A stretch of 64,000 nucleotides of DNA from Acidovorax sp. A1169 (GTDB lineage: Bacteria > Pseudomonadota > Gammaproteobacteria > Burkholderiales > Burkholderiaceae_C). The notes under the pieces were generated by a model. That model was not told the origin of the DNA. It worked only from the letters and a program-made list of their open reading frames with translations, and did not search any database. Where the stretch lies: positions 310,001 through 374,000 of the forward strand of contig NZ_JAUZDX010000002.1 of the NCBI RefSeq assembly GCF_030704685.1. Direction: 5' to 3'. Made by a program: the position numbers and the translations under genes. Positions 7,979 to 16,089 of this stretch are shown here, in pieces; within the stretch, counting starts at the first letter, position 1, and every line of letters begins with the position of its first letter.

Positions 7979-8647
7979 ATGAACAAGACGTTGACCACGA
8001 TATTTGCCCTGGCTGTCGCTTCCGTGACCGCCTTCTCCCACGCTCAGGAAGTCAAGGGCGATGTGAAAGCGGGGGAAAAGAAGATCGCCATGTGCATCGG
8101 CTGCCATGGCATTGTGGGCTACCAGGCCAGCTTTCCTGAAATCCACAAGGTGCCCATGATCTCGGGCCAGAGCGGTGCCTACATCTCCTCGGCGCTCGAC
8201 GCCTACCGCAAGGGCGACCGCAAGCACCCCACCATGCGCGGCATTGCCGACTCGCTGACCGACCAGGACATCGCCGACGTGTCGGCCTACTACGCGCAGC
8301 ACGGCAAGACCGCCGGCGCTGCCGAGCTGCCCGCCAAGCCCAAGCGCGAACCCAGCGTGCAGGTGGCCGAGCTGCTCAAGAAGGGCGCCTGCGTGTCCTG
8401 CCACGGCGACAACTTCGCCAAGCCCATCGACCCCTCGTACCCGCACATCGCCGGCCAGCACGCCGACTACCTGTTCGTGGCGCTCAAGTCGTACAAGGCC
8501 GAGAAAAACCCCAACCTGGGCCGCAACAACGCCATCATGGCCGGCGTGGCCAAGCAGTTCACCAACAACGAACTGAAGGCACTGGCCGGTTACCTGGGCA
8601 GCCTGGAAGGCGACCTGCACACGGTGCGCCAATCGCCCTTCCGTTGA
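7979..8647 (+). CDS. dihaem c-type cytochrome (cytochrome c4-like)
   Basis: A 222-residue periplasmic electron carrier with signal peptide MNKTLTTIFALAVASVTAFSHA (cleavage near AQ-EV). Two haem attachment sites, CIGCH and CVSCH, head two homologous class I domains; likely axial methionines are in HPTMRGIA and NAIMAGVA. Two domains of about 90 residues are the mark of cytochrome c4, which passes electrons to terminal oxidases, including the cox system encoded later in this window. An intrinsic terminator follows at 8685. Confidence 0.9.
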   Translation: MNKTLTTIFALAVASVTAFSHAQEVKGDVKAGEKKIAMCIGCHGIVGYQASFPEIHKVPMISGQSGAYISSALDAYRKGDRKHPTMRGIADSLTDQDIADVSAYYAQHGKTAGAAELPAKPKREPSVQVAELLKKGACVSCHGDNFAKPIDPSYPHIAGQHADYLFVALKSYKAEKNPNLGRNNAIMAGVAKQFTNNELKALAGYLGSLEGDLHTVRQSPFR

Positions 8648-8684
8648 TGTGCAGGCCCTTTGCCGGGCCAGCCCTCAAAGCAAG

Positions 8685-8708
8685 AAGCCCGCAGCTGCGG
8701 GCTTTTTT
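8685..8708 (+). terminator. rho-independent terminator after cytochrome c
   Basis: Perfect 9-bp arms AAGCCCGCA / TGCGGGCTT followed by a run of six T. It lies 38 bases after the cytochrome c stop and just before the convergent DUF1841 gene. The A residues on the other side could let it serve both strands. Confidence 0.9.
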
Positions 8709-8724
8709 GATGGGCGATTCAGTC

Positions 8725-9159
8725 TCAGTCTCGGGTTGCTCTGCGTTGCACGGCGGCGATATAGGCATCGCCATCGGGCGGGCGGCCCGAGCGCTGGCTT
8801 TCCCACAGCATCTGGCCCAGGCACTCCATGGTGGCGTGGTGCGCGTCGTGCAGTGAATCGAGGCGCTTGGCCAGCAACTCCACCGCCTGGCGGATGCCGC
8901 GCGGCTGGTCGATGCTGCACTGCTCGCTGATCGACAGGTGCATCGACAGGTGCAGGAACGGGTTGGTGCGGTCCGGCGTCTCGTCGTAGTTGCGGTCCAC
9001 CGCGGCCTCGGCATCGGAGAAATCGGCGTGGTACTCGGGGTGCTCGGCGATCCACAGGCTGGCCAGCGTCTCGATGGCCTCCATGGGGGCGCCGCTCTGG
9101 GACTTGGCGTGCACGCCGCAGAGAAAGCGGCGCACGTCGGCTTGGGACGGGTTGAACAT
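8725..9159 (-). CDS. DUF1841 family protein
   Basis: A 144-residue cytosolic protein. ATG 9159 gives MFNPSQADVRRFL, the usual opening of DUF1841. Further family marks are LASLWIAEHPEYHADF, the histidine-rich NPFLHLSMHLSISEQ, the segment DQPRGIRQAVELLAKRL, and a closing helix HHATMECLGQMLWESQR. Members are short and frequent in beta- and gammaproteobacteria; their role is unknown. The gene converges with the cytochrome c gene. Confidence 0.85.
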   Translation of the reverse strand: MFNPSQADVRRFLCGVHAKSQSGAPMEAIETLASLWIAEHPEYHADFSDAEAAVDRNYDETPDRTNPFLHLSMHLSISEQCSIDQPRGIRQAVELLAKRLDSLHDAHHATMECLGQMLWESQRSGRPPDGDAYIAAVQRRATRD

Positions 9160-9392
9160 ATTGGGGCCGCAGCGTAGCACGCACGACGTGCCGGGGTGGG
9201 GCGCGGGGGTATGCGGCCCAGGGCGCCCGGCGCGCTATCGGTGTCCTGGCTGGCGAATTTGCTGCACAGGGCGGGGCGACTCTGTCCTACGCAGTGGCCC
9301 GGGGCCCGCACCTACATTGGAGCCGCGGGAGACACAGCTTGTCACAGCACGATACATCCCAAGACAATTCACCACCACCCAAGGAAACTGCC

Positions 9393-9626
9393 ATGAACAA
9401 CAATGCAATGCGCATCATCGGGGCCCTGCTGCTCGTCGTCGGCCTCGCCGGCTTCTTCACCGGCGGCTTCAGCTTCACCAAGGAAACCACCCAGGCCAAG
9501 CTCGGCCCGCTGGAACTGAAGGTGCAGGAGAAAGAGTCCGTCAACGTGCCCCAGTGGCTGAGCGTGGGCGCCATGGCGCTGGGCGCGGTGGTGCTGGTGC
9601 TGGGGTTTCGGCGTGGCGGCCGCTGA
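9393..9626 (+). CDS. small two-helix membrane protein (DUF3185-like)
   Basis: A 77-residue protein with hydrophobic segments IIGALLLVVGLAGFFTGG and LSVGAMALGAVVLVLGF flanking an extracytoplasmic part with QAKLGPLELKVQEKESVNVPQW. Ribosome site AAGGAA lies seven bases before ATG 9393. It resembles short DUF3185-type membrane proteins, but I am not sure of the family. It stands alone, with its own terminator at 9647. Confidence 0.65.
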   Translation: MNNNAMRIIGALLLVVGLAGFFTGGFSFTKETTQAKLGPLELKVQEKESVNVPQWLSVGAMALGAVVLVLGFRRGGR

Positions 9627-9646
9627 ACGCGATAACTCCCCAAGCT

Positions 9647-9695
9647 AAGGGCGAGCCAGGAGCACTGCTGCTCATGGCTTGCCCTTTTGTCTTTT
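9647..9695 (+). terminator. rho-independent terminator
   Basis: Arms AAGGGCGAGCC and GGCTTGCCCTT pair with a single mismatch, with an inner GAGCA/TGCTC stem, followed by TTTTGTCTTTT. It ends the small membrane protein transcript. Confidence 0.8.
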
Positions 9696-9736
9696 ACCTC
9701 TCCGGTGGGGCTGCGTTTCTGTCAGCCCCCTGAATG

Positions 9737-10537
9737 TCAGGTCCGAGGCGCCCCCATCATGCGCGAGATGGTGCGGGCCGCCTTGAGCAACGCCGGCAGC
9801 ATCGCCTCCTGCATCACCTCGGCACTCGTGCGGTTGGCCTGGCCGCTGATGTTGAGCGCAGCCACTGTCTGGCCGGTGCGGTTGGTGAGCGGCGCGGCAA
9901 TCGAGATCAGGCCCTCCTCCAGCTCCTGGTTCACCAGGCACCAGCCCTGTTGGCGTGCCTGGCGGATGCGGGTGAGCAGGGTGGGCACGTCGGTGGCGGT
10001 GTGCTCGGTCCAGCGCTGCAGGGGGTGGGCTTCGAGCCTTGCTTGCAGCTCCTCGTCGGGCAGGGCGGCCAGCAGCATGCGGCCCATCGATGTCCAGCAC
10101 GCGGGCAGGCGCGAGCCCACGCCCAGGTTGGTGCGCATGATCTTATGCGTGGGCACGCGCAGCACGTAGACGATATCCAGGCCGTCGAGCACGGCGGCCG
10201 AGGACGACTCGCGCACCTCTTCCACCAGGTCTTCCATCACCGGCTCGGCCAGGTTCCAGATGGGCAGCGACGACAGGTAGGCAAACCCCAGATCGAGGAT
10301 GCGCGGCGTGAGGCGGAACTGCCTGCCATCAGTCTCCACATAGCCCAGCGTCTGCAGCGTGAGCAGGATGCGTCGCGCCCCGGCGCGTGTGAGGCCCGTT
10401 TGCGCGGCCACCTCGCTCAGTGTCTGCTGCGGCGCGCTGGCGCTGAACGAGCGAATCACCTCCAGCCCGCGCGCAAAGGATTGCACGTAGCTGTCGCTGG
10501 GCTTGGGGTCTTTGGCGGGCGCAGTTTGGGTGTTCAT
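9737..10537 (-). CDS. pcaR: IclR-family beta-ketoadipate pathway regulator PcaR/PcaU
   Basis: A 266-residue regulator. Residues about 25-85 form the IclR winged helix (SFARGLEVIRSF, LSEVAAQTGLTRAGARRILLTL); the rest is the effector domain with LTPRILDLGFAYLSSL, SSSAAVLDGLDIVYVLRV and GSRLPACWTSMGRMLLA, all typical of the PcaR/PcaU/PobR branch. These sense beta-ketoadipate or protocatechuate. It diverges from pcaIJFD, and the shared gap holds a three-half-site operator. ATG 10537 is preferred over an upstream start that would read into that operator. Confidence 0.88.
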   Translation of the reverse strand: MNTQTAPAKDPKPSDSYVQSFARGLEVIRSFSASAPQQTLSEVAAQTGLTRAGARRILLTLQTLGYVETDGRQFRLTPRILDLGFAYLSSLPIWNLAEPVMEDLVEEVRESSSAAVLDGLDIVYVLRVPTHKIMRTNLGVGSRLPACWTSMGRMLLAALPDEELQARLEAHPLQRWTEHTATDVPTLLTRIRQARQQGWCLVNQELEEGLISIAAPLTNRTGQTVAALNISGQANRTSAEVMQEAMLPALLKAARTISRMMGAPRT

Positions 10538-10549
10538 GGGCGGTGTGAC

Positions 10550-10555
10550 TATAAT
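10550..10555 (+). promoter_or_regulatory. putative -10 element beside the pca operator
   Basis: A perfect TATAAT; a weak TTGGGT lies 18 bp upstream as a possible -35. Transcription from here would read toward pcaI and begin inside the PcaR operator. The opposite strand has a similar AT-rich element for pcaR. Confidence 0.35.
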
Positions 10556-10561
10556 TCTTTT

Positions 10562-10590
10562 AGCGAACATTTGTTCTTTAGGCGAACAAA
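10562..10590. promoter_or_regulatory. candidate PcaR/PcaU operator
   Basis: Three GAACA-type half sites: GCGAACA at 10563, its inverse TGTTC at 10572, and GCGAACA again at 10582, two helical turns from the first. The first two form a palindrome and the third is a direct repeat. This is the architecture I recall for the Acinetobacter PcaU site (a palindrome plus one direct repeat). The gap separates pcaR from pcaIJFD, so the site can serve both. Confidence 0.65.
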
Positions 10591-10659
10591 ATCAAGAAGA
10601 AGTTGCAGGTGCGAGACAATCCCGCCGCAGCTTCCCTCCATTCTCAGGAAATCAGATCC

Positions 10660-11361
10660 ATGATCAACAAGATTGCAGAGTCGGTGGCACAGGCGCTGGC
10701 CGGCGTGAAGGACGGCGCCACGGTGCTGATCGGTGGCTTTGGCACGGCCGGCATTCCCGGTGAGCTGATCGACGGGCTTATCGCCCAGGGCGCGCGCGAC
10801 CTCACGGTGGTCAACAACAACGCCGGCAATGCCGATCACGGCCTGGCGGCGCTGCTCAAGGCCGGCCAGGTGCGCAAGATCATCTGCAGCTTTCCGCGCC
10901 AGGTGGACAGCTACGTTTTTGACGAGCTGTACCGCAGCGGCAAGCTCGAACTGGAGCTGGTGCCCCAGGGCAACCTGGCCGAGCGCTTGCGCGCCGCCGG
11001 GGCCGGCATCGGCGCCTTCTTCTGCCCCACGGCCCATGGCACCGAGCTGGCTGCGGGCAAGGAGACGCGCGAGATCAACGGCAAGCACTACGTGCTTGAG
11101 TACCCCATCCAGGGCGACGTGGCGCTGATCAAGGCCGAAAAGGGCGACCGCTGGGGCAACCTCACCTATCGCATGTCGGCACGCAACTTCGGCCCGGTGA
11201 TGGCCACGGCCGCTAAGACCACCATCGCCACGGTGCATGAGGTCGTCGAACTGGGCGCGCTGGACCCGGAGGCCATCGTCACGCCCGGCATCCACGTCAC
11301 GCACGTGGTGCGCATCGACCGGGTTGCCACGCAAGCCGGCGGTATCAAGAAGACAGCCTGA
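10660..11361 (+). CDS. pcaI: 3-oxoadipate CoA-transferase subunit A
   Basis: A 233-residue subunit that, with PcaJ, moves CoA from succinyl-CoA to 3-oxoadipate. Family marks are the glycine-rich GGFGTAGIPGELIDG near residue 27 and NNNAGNADHGLAALLKAGQV, followed by ICSFPRQVDSY. ATG 10660 (MINKIAESVAQAL) has AGGA upstream. It is the first gene of pcaIJFD, is spaced 23 bp from pcaJ, and is probably controlled by PcaR. Confidence 0.93.
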   Translation: MINKIAESVAQALAGVKDGATVLIGGFGTAGIPGELIDGLIAQGARDLTVVNNNAGNADHGLAALLKAGQVRKIICSFPRQVDSYVFDELYRSGKLELELVPQGNLAERLRAAGAGIGAFFCPTAHGTELAAGKETREINGKHYVLEYPIQGDVALIKAEKGDRWGNLTYRMSARNFGPVMATAAKTTIATVHEVVELGALDPEAIVTPGIHVTHVVRIDRVATQAGGIKKTA

Positions 11362-11384
11362 ACCCAGCGGACCGAGCGCACACC

Positions 11385-12044
11385 ATGACGACCACCACCA
11401 CCAGCTACCAAAAACGAAGCAAGGACGACCTGGCCCGCCGCGTGGCGCAGGACATCCACGACGGCGCCTACGTGAACCTGGGCATCGGCCAGCCGACCCT
11501 GGTCGCCAACCACATCCCTGCGGGCCGCGAGGTCATCCTGCAAAGCGAGAACGGCATTCTGGGCATGGGCCCGGCGCCGGCTGCAGGCAGCGAGGACTAT
11601 GACCTCATCAACGCCGGCAAGCAGCCTGTGACCTTGCTGCCCGGTGGCGCGTATTTTCACCATGCCGACAGCTTTGCCATGATGCGCGGCGGCCACCTCG
11701 ATATCTGCGTGCTGGGCGCCTTCCAGGTCTCGGCCACTGGCGACCTGGCCAACTGGAGCACGGGCGAGCCCGGCGCCATACCCGCCGTGGGTGGCGCCAT
11801 GGACCTGGCCATCGGCGCCAAGCAGACCTGGGTGATGATGGACCTGCTGACCAAGCAGGGCGCCAGCAAGGTGGTGGCGCAGTGCAGCTACCCGCTCACC
11901 GGTGTCGCCTGCGTCAAGCGCATCTACACCGATCTGTGCACACTGGCCTGCACGCCAGCGGGCCTGCAGGTCATCGACACGGTGGACGGGCTCACGCTTG
12001 CGGAGCTCGAACGCCTGATCGGACTGCCGCTGCTCGCAGCCTGA
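11385..12044 (+). CDS. pcaJ: 3-oxoadipate CoA-transferase subunit B
   Basis: A 219-residue partner of PcaI. The catalytic glutamate lies in ILQSENGILGMGP near residue 56, the invariant SENG motif of class I CoA-transferases. YVNLGIGQPTLVANHIP and the long GGHLDICVLGAFQVSATGDLANW also match beta subunits. The ribosome site is weak. Acts in the cytosol in aromatic breakdown. Confidence 0.93.
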   Translation: MTTTTTSYQKRSKDDLARRVAQDIHDGAYVNLGIGQPTLVANHIPAGREVILQSENGILGMGPAPAAGSEDYDLINAGKQPVTLLPGGAYFHHADSFAMMRGGHLDICVLGAFQVSATGDLANWSTGEPGAIPAVGGAMDLAIGAKQTWVMMDLLTKQGASKVVAQCSYPLTGVACVKRIYTDLCTLACTPAGLQVIDTVDGLTLAELERLIGLPLLAA

Positions 12045-12089
12045 CCCATTTTCATCACCGCTTTACAACCACCCTCAGGAGACAAGACC

Positions 12090-13295
12090 ATGAGCCAGCA
12101 AGCCTTCATCTGCGACGCGATTCGCACCCCCTTCGGCCGCTACGGCGGCGCGCTGTCCAGCGTGCGCACCGATGACCTGGGTGCCATCCCCCTCAAGGCG
12201 CTGATGGCGCGCAACCCCGGCGTGGACTGGGCGGCGGTGACCGACGTGCTGTACGGCTGCGCCAACCAGGCCGGCGAAGACAACCGCAACGTGGCGCACA
12301 TGTCCAGCCTGCTGGCGGGCCTGCCCATCGAGGTGCCCGGCGCCACCATCAACCGCCTGTGCGGTTCAGGGCTGGACGCCGTGGGCTCGGCCGCGCGCGC
12401 CATCAAGGCCGGCGAGGCGGGCCTGATGATTGCCGGCGGCGTGGAGAGCATGAGCCGCGCCCCCTTCGTGATGCCCAAGGCAGAGACAGCCTTCAGCCGC
12501 AACAACGCGGTGTACGACACCACCATCGGCTGGCGCTTCATCAACAAGCTGATGAAGGAAAAATACGGCGTGGATTCGATGCCCGAGACGGCCGAGAACG
12601 TGGCCACCGAGTTCGGCATCGAGCGCGAGGCGCAGGACCGCATGGCCCTGGCCAGCCAGCTCAACGCCGTGGCCGCGCAAAAGGCCGGCCACCTGGCGCG
12701 CGAGATCACGCCCGTGACCATCCCCCAGAAAAAGGGCGATGCCATCGTGGTCGACACCGACGAACACCCGCGCGAAACCAGCCTGGAAGCGCTGGCCAAG
12801 CTCAAGGGCGTGGTGCGCCCTGACGGCACCGTGACGGCCGGCAACGCCAGCGGTGTGAACGACGGCGCCTGCGCGCTGCTGCTGGCCGACGCGGCCAGCG
12901 CAGGCAAGTACGGCCTCAAGCCCCGCGCCCGCGTGGTGGGCATGGCCACGGCCGGCGTGGCGCCGCGCATCATGGGCTTTGGCCCCACGCCCGCCACCTT
13001 GAAGGTGCTGGCCCAGACCGGCCTGACCATCGACCACATGGACGTGATCGAGCTCAACGAAGCCTTTGCCGCACAGGGCCTGGCCGTGCTGCGCGCCCTG
13101 GGTTTGAAGGACGACGATGCCCGCGTGAACGCCTGGGGCGGCGCCATTGCCCTGGGCCACCCGCTGGGTGCCAGCGGTGCGCGCCTGGTCACCACTGCCG
13201 TCAACCGCCTGCACGAGCATGCGGGCCAGTACGCGCTATGCACCATGTGCATCGGCGTGGGCCAGGGCATCGCCATCATCCTCGAACGCGTCTGA
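12090..13295 (+). CDS. pcaF: 3-oxoadipyl-CoA thiolase
   Basis: A 401-residue thiolase that cleaves 3-oxoadipyl-CoA to succinyl-CoA and acetyl-CoA, the last step of the pathway. The nucleophilic cysteine is in TINRLCGSGLDAVGSAAR near residue 90; the second active site parts are GHPLGASGARL and CTMCIGVGQG near the C-terminus. The opening AFICDAIRTPFGRYGGALS is that of PcaF/PaaJ. CAGGAG lies upstream of ATG 12090. PaaJ of phenylacetate degradation is the alternative, but the pcaIJ and pcaD neighbours favour PcaF. Confidence 0.93.
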   Translation: MSQQAFICDAIRTPFGRYGGALSSVRTDDLGAIPLKALMARNPGVDWAAVTDVLYGCANQAGEDNRNVAHMSSLLAGLPIEVPGATINRLCGSGLDAVGSAARAIKAGEAGLMIAGGVESMSRAPFVMPKAETAFSRNNAVYDTTIGWRFINKLMKEKYGVDSMPETAENVATEFGIEREAQDRMALASQLNAVAAQKAGHLAREITPVTIPQKKGDAIVVDTDEHPRETSLEALAKLKGVVRPDGTVTAGNASGVNDGACALLLADAASAGKYGLKPRARVVGMATAGVAPRIMGFGPTPATLKVLAQTGLTIDHMDVIELNEAFAAQGLAVLRALGLKDDDARVNAWGGAIALGHPLGASGARLVTTAVNRLHEHAGQYALCTMCIGVGQGIAIILERV

Positions 13296-13312
13296 CCCCG
13301 GGAGCCCAGACC

Positions 13313-14110
13313 GTGCCCACGCCCACCTCCTTGTTGCAGACCCCCGCCGGGGCGTTTCGCGTCGCCATCGACGGCCCCGAGGGCGCGCCCGTGCTGGTGC
13401 TCTCCAACTCCCTGGGCACCACCCTGGAGATGTGGGACGCCCAGGCCGCGCGCCTTGCCACCAGCCACCGCGTGGTGCGCTCCGACACCCGCGGCCACGG
13501 CGGCAGCGTGGTGCCGCCCGGCCCCTACAGCTTCGAGCAACTGGGCGGCGATGTGCTGGCCCTGCTCGACGCCCTGCAGGTCGAGCGCGCCAGCTTCTGC
13601 GGCATCTCCATGGGCGGCTTCACCGGCCTGTGGCTGGGCGTGCACGCCGGCCACCGCCTCAACCACCTGGTGGTGGCCAACAGCGCCGCAAAGATCGGCA
13701 CCGAAGAGGGCTGGCGCACCCGCGCCGCCCTGGTGCGCGAGAAGGGTGCTGCTGCCATGGCCGAGCTGGCCGCATCGTCCCCGGGCCGCTGGTTCACCGA
13801 GGCCTTCGTGGGCACGCAACCGCAGGTGGTGGCCCGCGCCCAGGGCTGGATCGCCGGCATCGCCCCCGAAGGCTATGCCGCCTGCTGTGAGGCCCTGGCC
13901 CAGGCTGACCTGCGCAGCAGCATCGCGCGCATCGCCGTGCCCACCCTGCTGATTGCCGGCGCGGCCGACCCGGTGACCACCGTGGCCGACGCCCAGGCCA
14001 TGCAGGCCGCGATACCCGGCGCACAACTGGTGCAGTTGCCGGCATCGCATCTGTCCAACCTGGAAGCACCGGCCGAATTCGACGCCGCGCTGGCCGCCTT
14101 CGTGGCCTGA
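13313..14110 (+). CDS. pcaD: 3-oxoadipate enol-lactonase
   Basis: A 265-residue alpha/beta hydrolase that opens beta-ketoadipate enol-lactone. The nucleophile is the serine of GISMGG, the acid the aspartate of IAGAADPVTT, and the base the histidine of LPASHLSNLE. The oxyanion region is LSNSLGTTLEMWDAQ, typical of PcaD. The start is GTG 13313 with GGGAGC upstream; no ATG fits. It is 17 bp after pcaF. The earlier enzymes pcaB, pcaC and pcaGH are not in the window. Confidence 0.9.
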   Translation: MPTPTSLLQTPAGAFRVAIDGPEGAPVLVLSNSLGTTLEMWDAQAARLATSHRVVRSDTRGHGGSVVPPGPYSFEQLGGDVLALLDALQVERASFCGISMGGFTGLWLGVHAGHRLNHLVVANSAAKIGTEEGWRTRAALVREKGAAAMAELAASSPGRWFTEAFVGTQPQVVARAQGWIAGIAPEGYAACCEALAQADLRSSIARIAVPTLLIAGAADPVTTVADAQAMQAAIPGAQLVQLPASHLSNLEAPAEFDAALAAFVA

Positions 14111-14216
14111 GCACCGGAACACGCCGCCCCCCGCCACTGCGCCCAATGGCGCGTGTGGCGCCCGCTGGCTGGGCGCAATCCTGGCCACCCCTTGAATCTG
14201 TGAAGGAAGCATCCCC

Positions 14217-14945
14217 ATGACCCACCCCAGCACCCAGCGCGAGCGCGTCCTCATCACCGGCGGTGGTGCCGGTATCGGCGCGGCCACGGCCGAGCGCTGC
14301 CGGGCCGACGGCTACGAGCCCGTGGTCATCGACCGCGTGGTCGAGCACGTGCCCGGCGGCATCAAGGCCGACCTGTCGAACACGGCCGACACGGCGCGCG
14401 CGCTGCAGCAGGCGCTGGCCGGCGGCCCCATCACGCGGCTGGTGAACAACGTGGGCGTGGTGGTGCCGGCCGATGCCGAGCACCAGACGCTGGACGAGTT
14501 CGACCTGGCCGTGGCGCTGAACCTGCGCTGCAGCCTGCAGTGCATGCAGGCCCTGCTGCCCGGCATGAAAGAGACAGGGTTCGGGCGCATCGTCAACATG
14601 TCCTCGCGCGCCGCGCTGGGCAAGGAACTGCGCACTGCTTACTCTGCTACCAAGGCCGGCCTGATCGGCATGACGCGCGTGTGGGCGCTGGAGCTGGGGC
14701 GCCACGGCGTCACGGCCAATGCCATCGGCCCCGGCCCCATCCGCACCGAGCTGTTCGACCGCGCCAACCCACCCGACGCACCGCGTACGCGCGCCATCAT
14801 CGAATCCGTGCCCGTCAAGCGCGTGGGCACGCCCGACGACGTGGCGCATGCCGTGTCCTATTTGCTAGACGCGCGCAGCGGCTTCGTTACCGGGCAAGTC
14901 CTCTATGTCTGCGGCGGCATGACCGTCGGCGTGGCCGGCGTCTGA
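14217..14945 (+). CDS. SDR family NAD(P)-dependent oxidoreductase
   Basis: A 242-residue classical short-chain dehydrogenase. The cofactor site is TGGGAGIGAA near residue 14, then NNVGV in place of NNAG, the catalytic serine in MSSRAALG, and YSATKAG with Tyr and Lys. The C-terminus GFVTGQVLYVCGGM is typical of FabG-like enzymes. A GAAGGAAGC ribosome site precedes ATG 14217. It follows pcaD by 106 bp on the same strand and could be co-transcribed, but its substrate is unknown. Confidence 0.88.
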   Translation: MTHPSTQRERVLITGGGAGIGAATAERCRADGYEPVVIDRVVEHVPGGIKADLSNTADTARALQQALAGGPITRLVNNVGVVVPADAEHQTLDEFDLAVALNLRCSLQCMQALLPGMKETGFGRIVNMSSRAALGKELRTAYSATKAGLIGMTRVWALELGRHGVTANAIGPGPIRTELFDRANPPDAPRTRAIIESVPVKRVGTPDDVAHAVSYLLDARSGFVTGQVLYVCGGMTVGVAGV

Positions 14946-14961
14946 CGCCCCCTCTTTTCCT

Positions 14962-14991
14962 GCGAGGCCACGCACTGCACGGCGGCCTCGC
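14962..14991 (+). other. hairpin after the SDR gene
   Basis: Arms GCGAGGCC and GGCCTCGC around a 14-base loop, followed by CTTTCTCGC. It could be a weak terminator or attenuator before the Bug protein gene; the T run is poor. Confidence 0.4.
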
Positions 14992-15031
14992 CTTTCTCGC
15001 TCCCCATTTCTAACCGTGTTCAGGAGATGAC

Positions 15032-16033
15032 ATGAACCCCATCCGCTTTCCCTCCACCCGCCGCACCCTGCTGGCTGCACTGGCCACCGCCGCTGTCGGC
15101 GCTGCGATCCCTGCCGGCGCCCTGGCTCAAGCCGCCTACCCCAGCAAGCCCGTGACCATCGTCGTGCCCTTCGCGGCGGGCGGCACCACCGACATCCTGG
15201 CGCGCATCATCGGCCAGGCCCTGACCAGCGAGCTGGGCCAGCCCGTCGTTGTGGACAACCGCGCGGGCGCGGGCGGCAACATCGGCGGCGCGCTGGCTGC
15301 CAAGGCCCCGGCCGACGGCTACACCCTGTTCATGGGCACGGTGGGCACGCATGCCATCAACGCCAGCCTGTACAAGAAGATGCCCTTCGACCCGGTCAAG
15401 GACTTTGCGCCCCTCACGCGCGTGGCAAACGTGCCCAACCTGCTGGTGGCCAACCCGGCCCAGCCCTACAAGAGCGTGAAGGAGCTGATTGCCTACGCCA
15501 AGGCCAACCCCGGCAAGGTGAACTTCGGCTCTTCGGGTAACGGCAGCTCCATCCACCTGTCGGGCGAGCTGTTCAAGTCACTGGCCAAGGTCGACATGGT
15601 GCACGTGCCCTACAAGGGCAGCGCACCGGCTGTCACCGACCTGCTGGGCAACCAGATCGGCATCATGTTCGACAACATGCCCTCGGCCATCCAGCACGTG
15701 CGCTCGGGCAAGCTCGTGCCCATCGCCGTGACCACCGCCAAGCGCTCGCCCGAGCTGCCCAACGTGCCCACCATCGCCGAAGCCGGCGTGCCCGGCTACG
15801 AGGCCACTTCGTGGTTCGGCATGTTCGCCCCCACCGGCACGCCCGCGCCGGTGCTGGCCAAGCTCAACACCGCCCTGGTCAAGGTGCTCAACCAGGCCGA
15901 GGTGAAGAAGAAGATCAACGAGCAGGGGGCAGAGACGACCAGCGAAACGCCCGAGCAGTTCGCCGCCTTCATCAAGACGGAAAGCGTGAAGTGGGGCAAG
16001 GTCGTGCAGGAGTCGGGCGCGAGCCTGGACTGA
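15032..16033 (+). CDS. Bug-family (TctC) tripartite tricarboxylate transporter substrate-binding protein
   Basis: A 333-residue periplasmic binding protein. A twin-arginine-like signal peptide (TRRTLLAALATAAVGAAIPAGALAQA) leads into AYPSKPVTIVVPFAAGGTTDILARIIG, the Bug signature loop that contacts carboxylates. VVDNRAGAGGNIG and FGSSGNGSSIHLSGELF are also family hallmarks. CAGGAG precedes ATG 15032. No TctA/TctB membrane genes are nearby, as is usual for the many orphan Bug genes of this group. The ligand may be an aromatic or dicarboxylic acid, given the pca genes upstream; that is inference only. Confidence 0.92.
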   Translation: MNPIRFPSTRRTLLAALATAAVGAAIPAGALAQAAYPSKPVTIVVPFAAGGTTDILARIIGQALTSELGQPVVVDNRAGAGGNIGGALAAKAPADGYTLFMGTVGTHAINASLYKKMPFDPVKDFAPLTRVANVPNLLVANPAQPYKSVKELIAYAKANPGKVNFGSSGNGSSIHLSGELFKSLAKVDMVHVPYKGSAPAVTDLLGNQIGIMFDNMPSAIQHVRSGKLVPIAVTTAKRSPELPNVPTIAEAGVPGYEATSWFGMFAPTGTPAPVLAKLNTALVKVLNQAEVKKKINEQGAETTSETPEQFAAFIKTESVKWGKVVQESGASLD

Positions 16034-16042
16034 GAGAGCACC

Positions 16043-16070
16043 CCCCGCTGGCAGGCGCCGGCCAGCGGGG
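16043..16070 (+). terminator. terminator-like hairpin after the Bug gene
   Basis: Perfect 10-bp arms CCCCGCTGGC / GCCAGCGGGG with an eight-base loop, ten bases after the stop codon. There is no T run, so it may need a factor or only mark the 3' end. Confidence 0.5.
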
Positions 16071-16089
16071 CGTTGCACACATCGCGTGC

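Noticed and set aside
12140..14287. 715-codon minus-strand frame opposite pcaF and pcaD
   Set aside because: Antisense shadow of genuine pca genes; composition is typical of a reverse-complement reading.
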